Shown piece after piece: positions 1-11,932 of a stretch of DNA of 64,000 nucleotides. How positions within the stretch are numbered: position 1 is the stretch's first letter; each line of letters opens with the position of its first letter. Source of the DNA: Botrytis cinerea B05.10 (Eukaryota > Ascomycota > Leotiomycetes > Helotiales > Sclerotiniaceae); assembly GCF_000143535.2 (NCBI RefSeq), contig NC_037312.1, forward strand, positions 1,116,001 to 1,180,000. Direction: 5' to 3'. The position numbers and the translations under genes are program-made. Below the pieces are notes generated by a model. It made no database searches, was not told the DNA's origin, and saw only the letters and a program-made list of their open reading frames with translations.

Positions 1-22
1 GTTACCATAATAGATCTTCAGT

Positions 23-1926
23 CTAACGCGACCCTCTTTCCCAGAATTTCCAACTACTACTTCCACTCCCACTGCTACTTCTCTCTCTCTTAGTAACCTG
101 ATCTCGTCCGCGGATCCTCCAGTAGTATATCGGTACTCCAGCAAGTACAAACGCGACCACAATGAGCGTTTGAATTGGTTCCGCAAAGACTGCTCTGCTG
201 AGTAGGAACAAACTCACACAGCAGAAGATTATGGGGGTAGTAATCCAAGTCTTGTAAGGACGTTCGAGATTAGGTTCGCGGACGCGAAGAACAATGAGTC
301 CTAGGACTGTGAAGAAATAGAATGTATAGCCAGCTACACCGTAAAAGGTGACTAGCGTACCGAACTCACCGACAGCGACATAGACTGCGGTCAAAAGAGC
401 ATTGAAGATCATGGCATTAACGGGTGTGAAGAAGAGCCCAGTATCTTCGTCACCGAAGAATCTGGCTAATTTCTTTGATGCCCAGTTGCGTGTTCGGAGA
501 GTATTGGCAGATGGCTCCTCTTGATTTCCGAACCCAATTTTGCCAAACATGGCGGGTAGATAACCTTCTTTACTAGCTGCATAGACTAATCGTCCGCTAG
601 TGAAGGCTGTTGCATTTAAAGCCCCAAAACAGCTTGCGCTGACAATAAGAGCAAGTATTAAAGATCCAATGGGACCAAAAACCTTATTCCCAAACATGAC
701 TGCAACTGTATTCGAAGCATTGATAGCTTTTAGAGGTAGGACGAAGAAATAGGCGACATTAGCGAGTATATAGGAGAGAATGACTAATGGCATTGCTGTA
801 TGGATGACTCTTGGCAAGTCCCGAGTAGGGTTCCGAAACTCTCCAACCACGTAATTTGTCTATAAAAGTCAATAAAAGGGTTGGCTAAAAGGCTTGGAAA
901 ACTCACGTTATCCCAGCCGTCGAAGGCCCACAATCCAGCATATAATGCAACGGCCCATGATGAGGCGCTACTACTAGTTCCCTCGAACCATCCATGATTC
1001 TTCCAATCCTCGTTTGCCTTTCCTGAGGTAGAGAAGCCAGTAAGGGCTACCACAACACCAATGATTGTAACTCCAAGCAATGCAATAAACTTCATGAACA
1101 TAAACATATCTCCCATTCTCGTGCCCAACTTTGTAGATATACAATTTAAAAAGGTAATGAAAAACAATCCAATCAATGCCACGCTCTTATTAATCCAAAC
1201 GTTGACATTTTCAGCCTCAGCTCCAATGAATGCCCGTACCAAATATTCTCCCATTATTATCGATACAATGGCGGTCGATCCGGGCTTTAGAACGATGACC
1301 GCACACCATGTAAACAAGAATCCAAAAATCTCTCCAAAAATCTTGGAAAGATATATTTGCGCGCCACCATTCAATGGTATTGCTCCTCCCAGCTCCGCGT
1401 AACTTGACGCGCCAGTCCATGCTAATACTCCTGCTATTGCCCATACAATTAATGATGCGCCCGGTGATCCCGCATTTGCATTGACCTGACTCGGCGAGGA
1501 GAAAATTCCGGACCCTATTATCAAGCCAACTATCAATGATAACCCGTTTAGATATGTCAAAGTCTTGTGTTTTTCTAATGATCCTCCTCCTAAAGCAGTC
1601 TGGCCATTTGTCGTAGAAATAGGGGCTCCGATCGGCGCATAACCTCCTGCGGTAGAAGACAGAGGGTAAAGGTTGGAAGAAAAGTCGAAAGCCGAAGAGA
1701 CAGAATATGTTCTACCATGTCCTCTTCCAGGCCGGCCATTCGCGGCAGGATTTCGCTCGTCTAAGGGATCATCCTCTTCGAGTGATAGCTTCCGTGATGA
1801 AGATATACCAGCATCTGATGATATTGAATCTGTTGATGATCTCGCGCCTGGGGAACTCGATGCTAAACTAGCCAGCTCTAAAGAATCGCGCGCTTGAGGC
1901 TGTAAGTTTTGATAGTGTGGTGACAT
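23..1926 (-). CDS. mup1: MUP1-like high-affinity methionine/amino-acid permease
   Basis: Two exons, 1926-907 and 859-23, are joined across a 47-bp GTGAGT...TATAG intron (906-860). The junction rebuilds the family motif GWDNTNYVVGEF, which supports the splice. The product is 618 aa. About 110 Ser/Pro/Gly-rich residues form a cytosolic N-terminal tail, followed by roughly 12 hydrophobic segments of an APC-superfamily (LAT/YAT-like) permease. The first membrane segment carries the family signature around LIVGLIIGSGIFSSPS. Yeast Mup1 and its relatives import methionine and cysteine at the plasma membrane; substrate here is inferred from family only. The C-terminal tail is Ser-rich and charged (KRERSSSGSGSSS). 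The gene diverges from the mitochondrial leucyl-tRNA synthetase gene, with 836 bp between the start codons. The stop codon lies 23 bp from the window edge, so the coding region is complete. Confidence 0.9.
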
Positions 1927-2762
1927 TATAATCGTTTGTGGAAGTCGTTCAAAGCCAGCATCGCATGCTCTGAAGCTTCAAGGGGAGGGGGTCGACGGTA
2001 TTCTGTTTGTTGGTTCTCTTTTAAGACAATGTTTGAATCATAACGGTCGTTTAACTTTGCAATCGCAATGTGCTCGTGTCGGAAGGAAAGGAAGGAAAGG
2101 AAGTGGGATAAAGTAAATTGAAGCTTCCAAGATCAATGTTTGCTTGGATTGCAGAAGGATCCCAGAGAGCAGAGAAGGGAGAATCTAAAGTGCAATGTGT
2201 ACCGGCAGTTTTCAATGAGATGGCGAGATCTTCGTGGACAATGGATGTTTTATTTTGGAGGCACCAGAGTAGATGCAGGTTCATGTCTTTGTGATCCATT
2301 AAGGGATTTGTAGATCTTGGCGGTATTATTGTACTTGCCTGTGCTTTTCCTTTCTTTTCTTCTCTTTTCTTTCTTTTCTTTCCTTTCCTCTCCTTTCCTC
2401 TCCTGTGTTTTGGCTTCTTGGTGCTTTGATACTCTGATACTTCACTAGATTCACGACTCACTCCCTAATAGCCAATACTCAGCATTTACTCCTGAGTGCA
2501 GTGAGTCCCGAGTGAGTCTAGAGAAGGCTGAGATAATATAATTGAGTCCGTGCTCAAAATTTGATATCTACTTTGGTCAAAATGCACCATGAAACTGCTC
2601 GTATTTGCGTCTTTGCGTCTTCACAGCTCCCCCTCACAAATACAACAATCCAATCCAAAAAGAAGCCAGCCCACAGTAGAGCCATCTGCGAATCCAATCC
2701 CAAGATTGCTCGACTATATCCCGAATAGTTGGTCCCTGGCATGACACAATGCCTTGAAAATC
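1927..2762. promoter_or_regulatory. Divergent intergenic region, permease / leucyl-tRNA synthetase
   Basis: An 836-bp gap lies between two start codons on opposite strands, so both promoters should be here. A long C/T tract (about 2343-2404, + strand) lies roughly 420-480 bp upstream of the permease start. Short GGAAA/GGAAG repeats lie near 2085. On the + strand, an ATG at 2741 and a two-codon ATG-CCT-TGA at 2749 precede the synthetase start. I see no conserved protein here. Confidence 0.5.
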
Positions 2763-5700
2763 ATGCAGTCCTCCATTCGCAGATGCGCATTACCTCGAAC
2801 GAGGCTAATTCGGCCTCTTTCTTATTGTAGTCGCAGTCACCCCGCTGCCAGCTTCCAAAATGTCAAGCCTGTCGTATTTACTCGATATGCTTCTACTGCT
2901 ACTAACAGCCCTTTTGCAAGTTTAGATCTGCCATCTCTGGATCAGAAATGGCGTGCGAAGTGGACGGCGACGGAGAAGCCGAAATCGGCAAAGGACAAGG
3001 AACAAGATGAAGGCCAGAAAATGTACATATTACCTATGTTCCCATATCCATCGGGCGATCTTCATCTGGGTCACTTTCGAGCATATACGATTTCCGATGT
3101 CCTGGCACGATTCCACACAATGAAAGGCTATAATGTTGTCCACCCAATTGGTTGGGATGCGTTTGGCTTGCCTGCTGAAAATGCAGCAATTGAACGTGGA
3201 ATAGACCCCGCAGTCTGGACAAAACAAAATATACAAAAGATGAAGAGTCAGCTAATTACTTGGAATGGACGTTGGGACTGGGATAGGGCATGTCTACATA
3301 TGTAATCATAGATTTGGTAGCTAATAGGAACTAGGAAATCACAACTTGCGATCCCAATTTCTACAAACATACCCAGGAAATATTTCTTCTTCTTCATGAG
3401 CGCGGTCTGGCATATCAAGCCGAGTCTTTAGTGAATTATGATCCTGTGGACAAAACTGTTCTTGCAAATGAACAAGTCGATGCAAATGGTAATTCATGGC
3501 GATCTGGAGCCAAAGTAGAGAAGAGACTACTAAAACAATGGTTTTTGAAGATATCTGAATTTCGAGAGCAATTGCTTCAAGATATCAATCACCTGGCTAA
3601 GGGAGGTATGTGGCCGGAAAGGGTTCTGGCCATGCAAAAGAATTGGCTAGGGAAATCACAAGGAGCTAGAATTCGATTTTCCATATCTGCAGGTGACGAT
3701 AGTTCTCAACAGTCTGTTGAAGTCTTCACCACCCGACCAGATACTATCTATGGAGTTCAATACATTGCTCTTGCAGCAACACATCCTATTGTTCAAAGTC
3801 TTGCAAAGGGAGATACAAAATTGCAACAGTTTTTGGACAGTATGTCAGATTTACCACCTGATTCAAAGGTTGGCTATCTTCTTCCCACTGTTAGTGCCAT
3901 GCATCCGTTATCATCCCAAGAATCTACACCAGAGGCCTCTAAAGCACCTTTACCCGTTTATGTTGCACCATATGTACTAGGTGATTATGGTGATGGAGCA
4001 GTTATGGGAGTGCCAGCGCATGATGCTCGAGATTATGCATTTTGGAAGCACAATAACCATGACACTCCACCGAGATATGTAATTGGTCCTGTTGACGGTG
4101 CTTCGAAAGCTGTCCCCGCAGGCCAACCCTTTGTTCATCCTGGTCATCTTACATCAGAGAATCCACGATCATTTGTTGGCCAAACAACGGCTAAAGCAAA
4201 GCAAAGCATCATGAGGCTGCTTGAAAATGAAGGTCTCGGTTCAGCTGCTGAGACATGGCGTCTCAGGGATTGGCTTGTCAGTCGGCAGAGATATTGGGGT
4301 ACCCCTATTCCCATAATTCATTGTGGTAGTTGTGGTCCAGTACCTGTTCCTAAAGATCAGCTTCCAGTTAAACTGCCTTCGGTTGAAGGCCATTGGTTAA
4401 AAGGTAAAGCTGGAAATCCTCTTGACGGTGCCCACGACTGGGTCAATGTCCCATGTCCCAAGTGTGGCAGCGATGCTAAGAGAGATACCGATACCATGGA
4501 TACCTTTGTCGATTCTAGCTGGTATTTCATGAGATTTGCTGACCCCAAGAATTCAACAACACCATTTTCTCCGGAAGCAGCCAATGCAATCCTCCCTGTT
4601 GATGTATATATCGGAGGGGTTGAGCATGCCATTTTGCATTTATTGTATGCTCGTTTCATTTCAAAATTCCTTTCTACAACTCCTCTCTGGCCTGAGGGGT
4701 CGACCAAGAACGTTCTTGGGGAACCCTTCAAAAAGCTTCTTAGTCAGGGTATGGTGCACGGAAAGACTTATTTGGATCCTTCCAACGGCAGATTTTTAAA
4801 ACCCGAGGAAGTGGATCTCACCGTACCATCGAAGCCAATTCTTATTGCATCAGGAGAAATCGCCAAGATTAGTTATGAGAAGATGTCAAAATCTAAATAT
4901 AATGGCGTCGACCCAGCTCAGTGCATGACGAAGTATGGTGCCGATGCAACCAGAGCCCATATGCTTTTTCAAGCACCAGTCACCGAGGTCCTTGAATGGG
5001 ATGAGCAGAAAATCTCTGGTGTCACTCGTTGGTTGAAACGTCTTCATGAGTATGTATGTACAAGTACAGAGGTATCTCAGAAAGTAAAAAATCACACCTT
5101 ATCTCCTAAAGAGCATCTCCTTTCTGCGGTAGATGTTTTAGAGAAAAGCAAAAAGAATTCCCCGCAGAAGCAAAACCCGAATGCAGGAACTTCCCTTCTT
5201 GAATCTATCCACGCGGACATCAAGCTTTGGCGAGCAGTACAACAAACCATCACGAATATAACAGAAGCTTATAGTAAAACGCATTCTCTTAATACCATTG
5301 TCTCAGATTTGATGAGTCTTACCAATCTTATTATCGAAACCACAGAAGCAAATAAAGTCAGCCGCGAAACATCACCTACAAATGTTATCGCTGGACTCGA
5401 AAACGCAAATTGTGTAGAAGAGCAAAGTGGTTTGATTGAGAATGCAGCTACGAGAGTTTTACTTCAAATGATAGCACCTATTACTCCAGCCTTCGCGGAA
5501 GAATGCTGGTCGATTTCTCAAGGCGTTGTTGAAACACTTTCGATCTTTGATACGAAATTTCCAGAGGCGGATGGATCGATCGACTGGTTACTTCCCGAAA
5601 CTCAAAAATGTGCAGTGCAAGTTAATGGCAAATTGAGATTCGCAATCGATATACCGATTCCGGAAGTGGGAATGGATAAAGTGGAGTTGCAGAAATGGGT

Positions 5701-5833
5701 CATGGATAAGATTTTACAGAGTGAAGAGGGAATGAGAAGGTTTGGGGAAGGGGAAGGACAGGTCGATGTGGCGGGGAGAAGTAAGAGGGTGGTCGTTGTG
5801 GGGAGGGGAAAGACGATTAATTTTGTTGTTTAG
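2763..5833 (+). CDS. leu-5/NAM2: Mitochondrial leucyl-tRNA synthetase
   Basis: Charges mitochondrial tRNA-Leu with leucine. Exons 2763-3287 and 3335-5833 flank a 47-bp intron with a GC donor (GCATGT) and a CTAG acceptor, giving about 1,007 aa. The join reads [18 protein letters not shown], a continuous class I synthetase block. An Arg/Ser-rich, acid-poor N terminus ([15 protein letters not shown]...) looks like a mitochondrial presequence. The HIGH-type motif is HLGH in [14 protein letters not shown] (about aa 96-112). The CP1 editing domain shows TTRPDT (about aa 308) and GVPAHDARD (about aa 402). KMSKS is at about aa 692, followed by the anticodon-binding helical domain. The start is the first in-frame ATG, at 2763. 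In yeast the orthologue Nam2 also helps group I intron splicing; whether that holds here cannot be told. The 3' end faces the convergent MTG1 gene. Confidence 0.95.
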
Positions 5834-6765
5834 AGATCGAGTGGTTGACGGTTGGAAATACCCCACTCCGGTTTTTGTTGAATGTGTGATATGTATATGA
5901 TCTATGATCTATGATCTATGATCCTGAGCGATGGAACGAATGGGTATATAAAGTATGCTCAAATACCAACATGATAGATCAAGATATCTCTACATCTCTC
6001 TCTCTCTCCTCCCGTCCTATGTACATTTCTTTGGTCGCAAACTAATCAACAATTTCGAGTCCTAGTGAAAACTCAACACCCATATCATGATTCATAACAT
6101 CAATTTCCTCATCCAAGACAGGTTTACTTATATTCTTATCGGAACTACAGACACAAACTAGTATATACTATATATTATATAGTATATAAAAGTTCTCACA
6201 GATTTTCCTATCCTTCATCTAATCTATAGCCATACTATATCTATGGCCCTTCCTCACATTCGCCTCTCATATCCTATCTGTATTCTCGAGACGAACCCCT
6301 GAGAAACGGATCGCGGCTCAATTACGAGATTGGTATTCACGATCACCACAGAACTTCTGTGCAACACAACAGTAGTTTACTCTGCACTAGAGCTCATACC
6401 CGTATCGGCGCTTGGGATAGGGAAACTGGAGTTGTGTTGTAGTAGCCGTCTGGCTTGATGGAGCTCCAGGAAGAAGTTGCGAGGGTGTGGATGGGTTTCG
6501 TGCTGTTAGAGCTTGTAAATTGAGATTATAGTAGTAGGTGATAGATGGATGTTACTTGTAATCCATCAGGTTCGGAATTTCTGTTTGTTTTCATGTTTCC
6601 AGTTTCTGTTGGTTGTTGAGTTGGTCGCTCGTGATGTAGATATTGATCGATGACAGCACAGAGCTGCACAGCCATACGATGATATCGGATAACAGATACA
6701 AAGCGGTGCCTGAACCGGGTGGGAAATCATCAGTATACTCCAAGGAAGTGCGTACACACACAATC
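5834..6765. other. Convergent 3' intergenic region
   Basis: 932 bp lie between the stop codons of two convergent genes. The region holds an imperfect GATCTAT repeat near 5898-5922, TATA-like A/T runs near 6160-6190 and a CT microsatellite near 5990-6010. Probably 3' UTRs and terminators; no coding region is supported. Confidence 0.5.
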
Positions 6766-7864
6766 TCAACCCATTGACTCCGCCCTCCTTGTCTTCGCCC
6801 TCATCCTCTGAGTATCCTTCGCTTGTTTCCTTGCTTGACTAACACTCATCCTAACCTCCTCCATAACTTTCTTCTCCAAACCATCAACCTCCACCTCATC
6901 TAGCACGAATTTTCCCAAGTTTCCCTGTCTCCACCTCTGGATAACCCAAAGTGCTGCAGCCTCTACATCTGGTACTCCTCCCTTGCCTAACCGTCCCGTT
7001 TTCCTACAAACAGCATCTAGAAACTGTACAATATCATTCGTTTCCTCGCAGTATTCTTTATACACGCTCCCTCCTACTTTTAAATTAATATGAAATAATA
7101 AATAATCCGCTAACGTCGTTGGCGCAATAATAGTATCCTTGACACTTCCCACCAACGCCAGTTTCAACATACTATCTGTATCCGGCACGAAAGGCACAAA
7201 CACACCGGGAGTATCTACTAAATAGACACCCTCTGTTCCTGCTTCCGGGTCCGGATCAACTATCTTCACACCTGAAGCGATTTTCCTCGTGATGCCGGGT
7301 TGAGCACCTGTGAATGCTGCTTTGCCTCTATTTACACCGGCCATGCGGAGAGCGTTTAGCAAAGAAGATTTCCCAACATTAGGCATGCCCACTATCAGGA
7401 TTCGAGAACCGGTTAGGGATTGATGCGCAAGACCGTGTTCTTTGCAGAGCGAAAGGATGGTTCGAATATCGGATTTGGATTTGTGATTTGAGAAGAGGGT
7501 GGACGAGGGTTTGTGCCAATCTTTTATGATTGCTTCTCTCTGTGATTCCCCAGTAATTAGTTTGTAAAATCTTGAGTCTGTGTATATGTCGGGAAATTCG
7601 TACCTTTTTATCCACGGCCAAACCTTGATAGCCCAAATCCCGTTTCGTGTACACGATGACTCTTTCTCTTCCCGCGAGCGATTGCTCAAATAACGGATTT
7701 CGAGATGTGAGGGGGACTCTGTAGTCTCGACATTCTATAATGAGGTCGATGGACGAGAGCATGGTTTTCATTCGCGAGAGACCGGATGCATGATGGCCTA
7801 GGTAATAGGATCGAGGGAGAGAAAGTTGTTGGGGGAACGCGGTACGGGGTATGAATTGTGCCAT
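6766..7864 (-). CDS. MTG1: Mitochondrial ribosome-associated GTPase 1 (Mtg1, YlqF/RbgA family)
   Basis: Exons 7864-7604 and 7539-6766 (intron 7603-7540, GTACGA...CACAG, 64 bp) give 344 aa. The protein is a circularly permuted GTPase: the G4 motif (YTKRDL, about aa 72) precedes G1/P-loop (GMPNVGKSS, about aa 138), then G3 (DTPG, about aa 197). That order defines the RbgA/YlqF/Mtg1 group, which helps assemble the large mitoribosomal subunit at the inner membrane. The N-terminal block HHASGLSRMKTMLSSIDLIIECRDYRVPLTSRNP is cut here by naming only its core, IIECRDYRVPL, the family hallmark. The C terminus is basic, a likely rRNA-contacting tail. A strong GTAAGTACT donor on the - strand near 7933 suggests a 5' leader intron or an extra 5' exon, so the start may differ in the real transcript. 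Confidence 0.9.
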
Positions 7865-9854
7865 TTTGATGGCGGGTTATTAGACGTTACCGGAGGAGCA
7901 TGGCAATTGCTGAGTTCGGGAGAGTACTTACATTGGATGTATTGGATATCGACATGCTGAAGTTTGAGATAAGGCTGATGGCTTAAATTTTTGGATTTCG
8001 GAGCTTGCATAAGGCTGACGAATTAGAACTGATATTGAGTCACGCTAATGTACGGCAGGTCAATGACCCTTGTCGATATGATGAAATTCAAATTATTTGG
8101 TAAGGCTGAAGATCATGAACTTTCGTAGGAGCAACCTTTCAGGACCTCATCAATCGATATATATTATATTTCAAGCTTCATGCCTTCTAAAAATTGATAC
8201 TACGATTCTCAATCGCTTGTCACCAATTATTGATTTCTCTCTCTTCGGCAAGAATAGTTGAAATGGCTCTCTAGATTCATGCCATTTAGTGATGACATGG
8301 TCTTGTGGTATTCATATGTTTCAATGATTGCTTCTCAACTTCAGAATTTTGTTGATGATCTACCAATTCATGATCGAATTCGCGATAGAACCACTCTCAT
8401 GTCGCTATACCTCTTTCCCCAATCGCGATTCCATCGTCGATGCAATGTGTACTCTGGTCTTTCTGGTGCCATGAATAAATTTGTTCTTCGTATGCTCTCT
8501 TCCTCAACATTGCTGATCCTGCCGTTGGTTCTCAAAATGTCTTTGGGTCATGATGATATGTTGTTGTTGTTGTTGTTGTTGACTTCTTTTGTCTGTTTAT
8601 ATCGTATTGGATATGTTCGCCCGCTCGTCTTGTTGCGGCATTGATTATGGCCCTCGATCTACCTATGTAGGAAACTTCCAATTCAAGTAGAAAGCGTTCT
8701 GGCTTAGGCTTGGATGTATTGCTGTCGAAAATCTGCATCAGAGTAATGTTTGAAACAGTATCTCGCCTGGATGGAAGAATTCACAACCATCGTCTTTCCC
8801 AAATACAAACATTGTGGTATTCATTCCAACATATCTTGGTCGAATTGTCCCAATGCCGGTGTATAGTATATTTTCGGTCGGACTTAGACTCTCGCTATGG
8901 CATTCATCTTGGCGTTATGGATGGATAAGGCCACGACGTTGTTTCAAGAGATTATTTCTAGGTGTCACCATGCGTATATCCCTCAAGCCGACCCGTCTAT
9001 TCCCGCATACATAAAAATAAATGATATTAGACGGGCGGTAGAAAATAAACTTCACGATCTTTTCTAGTTTCTAAGACATGGACAATAACGCGACAACATT
9101 ATCGTCTTCACCGAACACCGATGGAAACAACCGTAATCTTGCTTACACTTTCGACTGAATTCTAGACCCGCTCTCGCTGCTTCATCGCTCTAAGGCTCGG
9201 AGGAACTTGGTTGGCTCCGGTGGAAAATTAGGTCTCCGAACTACTAGGAATAGAATTGTGGCGATATCGGGTATGGGATTCAAAGTAGACCATCAACACA
9301 ATAAGTGGGATGTTGACAAAGGAGTTAAGGAAGGGAGTACAGGAGAAGAGAAGAGAAGAAGCCAACAGTTGTATAGAGAAGCTGGTATTGATGGCCCGAG
9401 TATGATTCAATTAGTTGTTTGTGAATGTGACAACTATGGAGGACCTACTAACGATTCATTCCCAATGGGTTTATAAATAATCGTTGATTTCTTCTTTGAT
9501 ATAAGAGACAATTCGACAGCATTCCCCCTTTTCTATTTACTTCTCAATCTTGACTTCACTCCAACTTCACTCCACATTCACTTCATTTCTTCCTCGCAAA
9601 TCATCTATCACACAAGGTGCATGCTTCTGGATTAGTCACCTCCTACGTATTTACCCAAAGAGTGACTTCTCCACTTATTTGACCCCACCATATGACGCCG
9701 GAGGGGTGAAGTTAGAAACCGAACTTCTGTCTCAACAACATAAAAAACCTTTCAACCTCTTTCTCACTCGAAAATCCATCATACCACTTTCATATTACTT
9801 CCTTTTTAACAACTTTCAAACAAGATACCCCCAAAACAACCACATATTATAATC
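7865..9854. other. Intergenic region between MTG1 and transaldolase
   Basis: About 2 kb without a supportable gene. It should contain the MTG1 promoter (left) and the transaldolase promoter and leader (right). Several open stretches of 60-130 codons exist on both strands (for example about 8258-8644 +), but none shows recognisable domains, introns joining them, or a convincing start. A (TTG)n run lies near 8562-8580. The last 300 bp are C/T-rich, as expected of a highly expressed fungal gene's leader. Confidence 0.45.
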
Positions 9855-11190
9855 ATGCCTTCTTCATTAGATCAACTCAAAGCTTCTGGCACCGTAAGTA
9901 AACAATCTGTCTTCATCTATTGATGGCCAGTCGACGGGACACTCGGGTCCGTCCTGCAACTCTGTAGGGATTCTACTGAAGTAGATGGGATTTGAGGATA
10001 TACGTTGGAATATAGCTTGCTAACCATTACTTCTGTCATGCTAGACCGTTGTCTCTGACTCTGGTAAGTTTCGACCCATCATTGCCACTGCTTGAAGCTT
10101 TTACTGACTCGTATTTCTCTAGGTGACTTTGCTTGTACGTTATCGTCCAAACGACTCTCCTCACCAATTCTACAATCAACTACTAACAGATATCATCAGC
10201 CATTGCCAAATACCAACCACAAGATGCCACCACCAACCCATCGTTGATCCTCGCTGCCTCCAAAAAGGCCGAATACGCCAAGCTCATCGATACCGCAGTC
10301 GCATACGGAAAGGAGGTCGAAGGTGACCTCGAAAAGAAGACTGACGCCACTCTCGATCGTCTTCTCGTCGAGTTCGGTAAAGAAATCTTGAAGGTCGTTC
10401 CAGGAAAGGTTTCAACTGAGGTTGATGCTCGTTTCTCTTTCGACACCAAGGCCACCATCAACAAGGCCCTTAGAATTATCGACGTATGTTACATATCTAT
10501 TTATGTCCAATTCTTGGGACAGATGTACCTCAATTATAATGAGTCTGCTACTAACATATGTCTCTCTCTTAGCTTTACAAGGAGCAAGGTATCGATAAGT
10601 CCCGCATCTTGATTAAGATCGCTTCCACCTGGGAAGGTATCCAAGCCGCCCGTGTCCTCCAACGCGACCACGGAATCAACTGCAACCTTACCCTCCTCTT
10701 CTCCAAATCCCAAGCCGTTGCTTGTGCCGAAGCCGGTGCTTTCCTCATCTCTCCATTCGTCGGCCGTATCCTCGATTGGTACAAGGCCTCCACCGGAAAG
10801 ACCTACTCCGCCCAAGAAGACCCAGGAGTCGAGTCCGTCAAGGCTATCTTCGACTACTACAAGAAGTTCGGATACAAGACCATTGTTATGGGAGCTTCTT
10901 TCCGTAACGTTGGTGAAATCACTGAGCTTGCCGGATGTGATTACCTCACCATCTCACCAAACTTGTTGGAGGATTTGATGAACTCTGAAGAGGCCGTCCC
11001 TAAGAAGTTGGTCGCTGAGAACGCTAGCAGCTTGGATATCGAGAAATTGACCTACATTGATGATGAGGCTGAGTTCAGATTTGCATTCAACGAGGATGCC
11101 ATGGCTGTTGAGAAGTTGAGAGAAGGTATCAGCAAGTTTGCTGCTGATGCCGTTACCTTGAAGGATATCTTGAAGGCTAAGTTGCAATAA
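9855..11190 (+). CDS. TAL1: Transaldolase (pentose phosphate pathway)
   Basis: Transfers a dihydroxyacetone unit from sedoheptulose-7-P to glyceraldehyde-3-P in the cytosol. Five exons: 9855-9893, 10045-10063, 10123-10134, 10200-10483 and 10573-11190. They give exactly 323 aa, the usual length. All introns are GT-AG; TACTAAC is visible before the fourth exon. Exon 3 is a 12-nt microexon (GTGACTTTGCTT) that supplies GDFA within VVSDSGDFASIAKYQ; skipping it keeps frame but removes four residues. The DATTNPSL block contains the catalytic Asp. Lys133 in [12 protein letters not shown] is the Schiff-base lysine. Codon use is strongly biased to C-ending codons (ATC, GTC, CTC), suggesting high expression. 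Confidence 0.97.
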
Positions 11191-11932
11191 ATTGCTTTTG
11201 AGTCTCGGGGTTTGGTAGTTGATTTTATAGTTATTGATTGTCACGGAGGTCAAAATTGAAAGACCGGATGAAGTACGACTTGTATTTATGCGTGGCTAGA
11301 CATGATTTTAAACAAATGAAACGATTTGATGATTAATTAATTATTTTCAATGCTTACTGTGATGCGATTTGATATTGTGAGATAATGTCGGACTGAAATG
11401 GAGTTGTTCAGGAAGTTAATCGAGCATGTATACGTATTGTTGATTTTTTAGATGTGTACTTGAGTATATTGTTAGTTTTAAATCGTGGGTGGTGTTGTCG
11501 AATCCAGAAATAGTATGGGTGTATTGAAGAAGTACGCTAATCTTGCTTTCTTGGCATTAGACGATCGATTACTCAAAGGATGAAAAACCCATTCAGCGTC
11601 CACGTGTTCTCATGTATGTAGCAAACCGCATTGGGATGGAGCTGCATGCAAGTGGGACGTACATAAAGTTCGATAATAGTTGAGATTGATCAAGGTCAAA
11701 TCGCAATCTCAATACAAACGTTTAAGCGCATCCAGACGAGACATCTTCGTATTTAATACGAGATTCGATGCTGAGATTCGGGTGATGAAGAAGATTAGTT
11801 TGTAACTTGTCAGATCTTGCCATTCCGACGCATGTGGTGGGTGATTGGATGAAATTTCAGCTCGGAAAATAGGGGTATCGATACCCTAGGGTCCTTGGAG
11901 AATCACAACATTATCTCACGACTCCGCTAGCT
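11191..11932. other. Intergenic region after transaldolase
   Basis: 742 bp of A/T-rich sequence, probably the transaldolase 3' UTR and terminator followed by the promoter of the next + strand gene. No coding region is supported. Confidence 0.45.

Noticed and set aside
8258..8644. 128-codon + strand frame in the MTG1-transaldolase gap
   Set aside because: Starts at a non-ATG codon, shows no domain or splice partner, and ends in a TTG-repeat-derived poly-Leu run.
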